From Actinoplanes teichomyceticus ATCC 31121 (GTDB lineage Bacteria; Actinomycetota; Actinomycetes; Mycobacteriales; Micromonosporaceae), in assembly GCF_003711105.1 (NCBI RefSeq), contig NZ_CP023865.1, forward strand, positions 1,648,001 through 1,712,000: a stretch of DNA of 64,000 nucleotides, in the 5' to 3' direction. How positions within the stretch are numbered: the stretch's first letter is position 1; each line of letters begins with the position of its first letter. Below the pieces are notes generated by a model. It saw nothing but the letters and a program-made list of their open reading frames with translations. It was not told where the DNA came from and did no database searches. Position numbers and translations under genes: made by a program. This document shows, piece by piece, positions 63,480 to 64,000 of the stretch.

Positions 63480-63835
63480 CCTACACCACCGCGGCCGTGC
63501 TCGGTGTGCTGGCCGCCGTCCTCGTCGACCTGTTCGCGCTGCGCACCCGGCTGGTCACCCGCCTGGTCTTCTGGGCCACCTATCCGATCATCTTCGGCTT
63601 CCAGCTGATCTCGAACGGCATCCTGACCGGCCGGAACATCGTCATCTACGACCCGGACGCGATCCTCGGCCGGCGGCTGGTCCACGCGCCCGTCGAGGAC
63701 CTGCTCTTCGGCTTCGCGCTGGTGCTGAGCACCCTGTCGGTCTGGGTGGCGCTGGGCCGGCACGGCATCCAGCGCACCCCCGCCGCCGGCGACGGCAGCC
63801 GCCTGCTCCGGTGGCTCAGACGGAACGGCGAGTAG
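63476..63835 (+). CDS. Lycopene cyclase domain subunit (CrtYd type)
   Basis: This 119-residue second half of the cyclase has three helices: TYTTAAVLGVLAAVLVDLF, LVFWATYPIIFGFQLISNG and PVEDLLFGFALVLSTLSVWV. The PVEDLLFG loop mirrors PLDEVLFF in the first subunit. A GTG at 63476 overlaps the CrtYc-type stop. The 3' end overlaps the convergent polyprenyl synthase by 20 bases. Ring type is not determinable. Confidence 0.88.
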   Translation: MTYTTAAVLGVLAAVLVDLFALRTRLVTRLVFWATYPIIFGFQLISNGILTGRNIVIYDPDAILGRRLVHAPVEDLLFGFALVLSTLSVWVALGRHGIQRTPAAGDGSRLLRWLRRNGE

Positions 63836-64000
63836 CCGCGTCGGCCAGCCGGCGCAGCACGTCCCGCGCCTGCGCCTCGATCGGCGCCGCGGCCAGCGCC
63901 GCCAGGGCCGCGGTCATCAGCTCGTCGATCCGCGCCTCGGTCGCCGCCAGCGCGCCGCTGTCCCGGATCACCGCGCACAGCCGCTGCACCCCGGCGTCGT
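63816..64000 (-). CDS. Polyprenyl diphosphate synthase, C-terminal end (truncated by window edge)
   Basis: The reverse strand, read from the right edge to a TGA at 63818-63816, gives 61 residues: DAGVQRLCAVIRDSGALAAT, then a helix with IDELMTAALAALAAAPIEAQ, then RDVLRRLADAATRRSV. This is the C-terminal pattern of all-trans isoprenyl synthases (IVxxSGA and the last helix). The FARM and second DDxxD motifs are outside the window. With the lycopene cyclases it would supply GGPP for carotenoids. It corresponds to the place of IdsA2 (Rv2173). It overlaps the cyclase 3' end. Confidence 0.85.
   Translation of the reverse strand, partial: DAGVQRLCAVIRDSGALAATEARIDELMTAALAALAAAPIEAQARDVLRRLADAATRRSV

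Overview
The window is high-GC actinobacterial chromosome: GTG starts are common, G/C dominates third positions, stop-start overlaps (GTGA/ATGA) are frequent, and it encodes a cytochrome bcc-aa3 supercomplex with a di-haem QcrC, class II DAHP synthase, PimB, PknL and Rv2175c-type proteins. The gene set and the pyrophosphate-type phosphofructokinase suggest Micromonosporaceae, for example an Actinoplanes-like organism; that placement is inference. There is no phage, transposase, CRISPR array, rRNA or convincing tRNA.

Layout. 0-5 kb: the 5' end of nadA, glycerate kinase, an ErpA/IscA-type Fe-S carrier, adenosine kinase, a small P-loop kinase, then TusA and cysteine desulfurase on the other strand. 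5-15 kb: respiratory genes ctaC-ctaF, trpD, a receiver-like protein and a CtaG-type assembly factor, then ctaE-qcrC-qcrA-qcrB. 15-26 kb: hemerythrin, a stand-alone AsnC-type ligand domain, sugar nucleotidyltransferase, NUDIX, a RelA/SpoT homologue, an exonuclease/GIY-YIG fusion, a NYN protein, an M48 protease, PimB and a thioredoxin. 26-31 kb: an MFS/MarR pair and a LuxR-type response regulator with its histidine kinase. 31-43 kb: a SRPBCC protein, a low-complexity protein, glucokinase, an EEP-fold phosphatase, a flavin monooxygenase with a degenerate alpha/beta-hydrolase, trehalose-6-phosphate synthase, a membrane protein, PlsC, Crp, an APH-like protein and an Rv2179c-type 3'-5' exoribonuclease. 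43-52 kb: a TetR/MFS pair, a membrane protein, a tiny ORF coupled to a ribbon-helix-helix protein, phosphofructokinase, proC, a DUF429 protein, a glutathione peroxidase-like protein and a secreted chitinase. 52-64 kb: class II DAHP synthase, threonine aldolase, two tandem secreted TIG proteins, a glutamine-amidotransferase-like protein, LysR, endonuclease IV, PknL with PASTA domains, a proline-rich membrane protein, the Rv2175c homologue, two lycopene cyclase subunits and the 3' end of a polyprenyl diphosphate synthase.

Many core genes recur in the order recalled for Mycobacterium tuberculosis from Rv2204c down to Rv2173 (erpA, adoK, ctaC, ctaF, trpD/ctaE/qcrCAB, Rv2191, pimB, Rv2185c, Rv2182c, Rv2179c, aroG, pknL, Rv2175c, idsA2). 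The window therefore reads as an ancient actinobacterial backbone carrying respiration, cell-envelope lipid, aromatic and isoprenoid genes, interrupted by lineage-specific inserts (transport/regulator pairs, chitinase, TIG proteins, monooxygenase pair).

The most unusual non-coding feature is a set of five unrelated short tandem-repeat arrays (29, 18, 62, 25 and 15 bp units), each at the 3' end of a gene, three of them between convergent genes. The 62-bp array is made of extra copies of the last codons of the gene it follows. A regulatory cluster at 45.8-46.7 kb (a 15-bp inverted repeat split by 144 bp, a 9-bp inverted repeat, a 44-codon ORF and a ribbon-helix-helix gene) is the best candidate for something undescribed.
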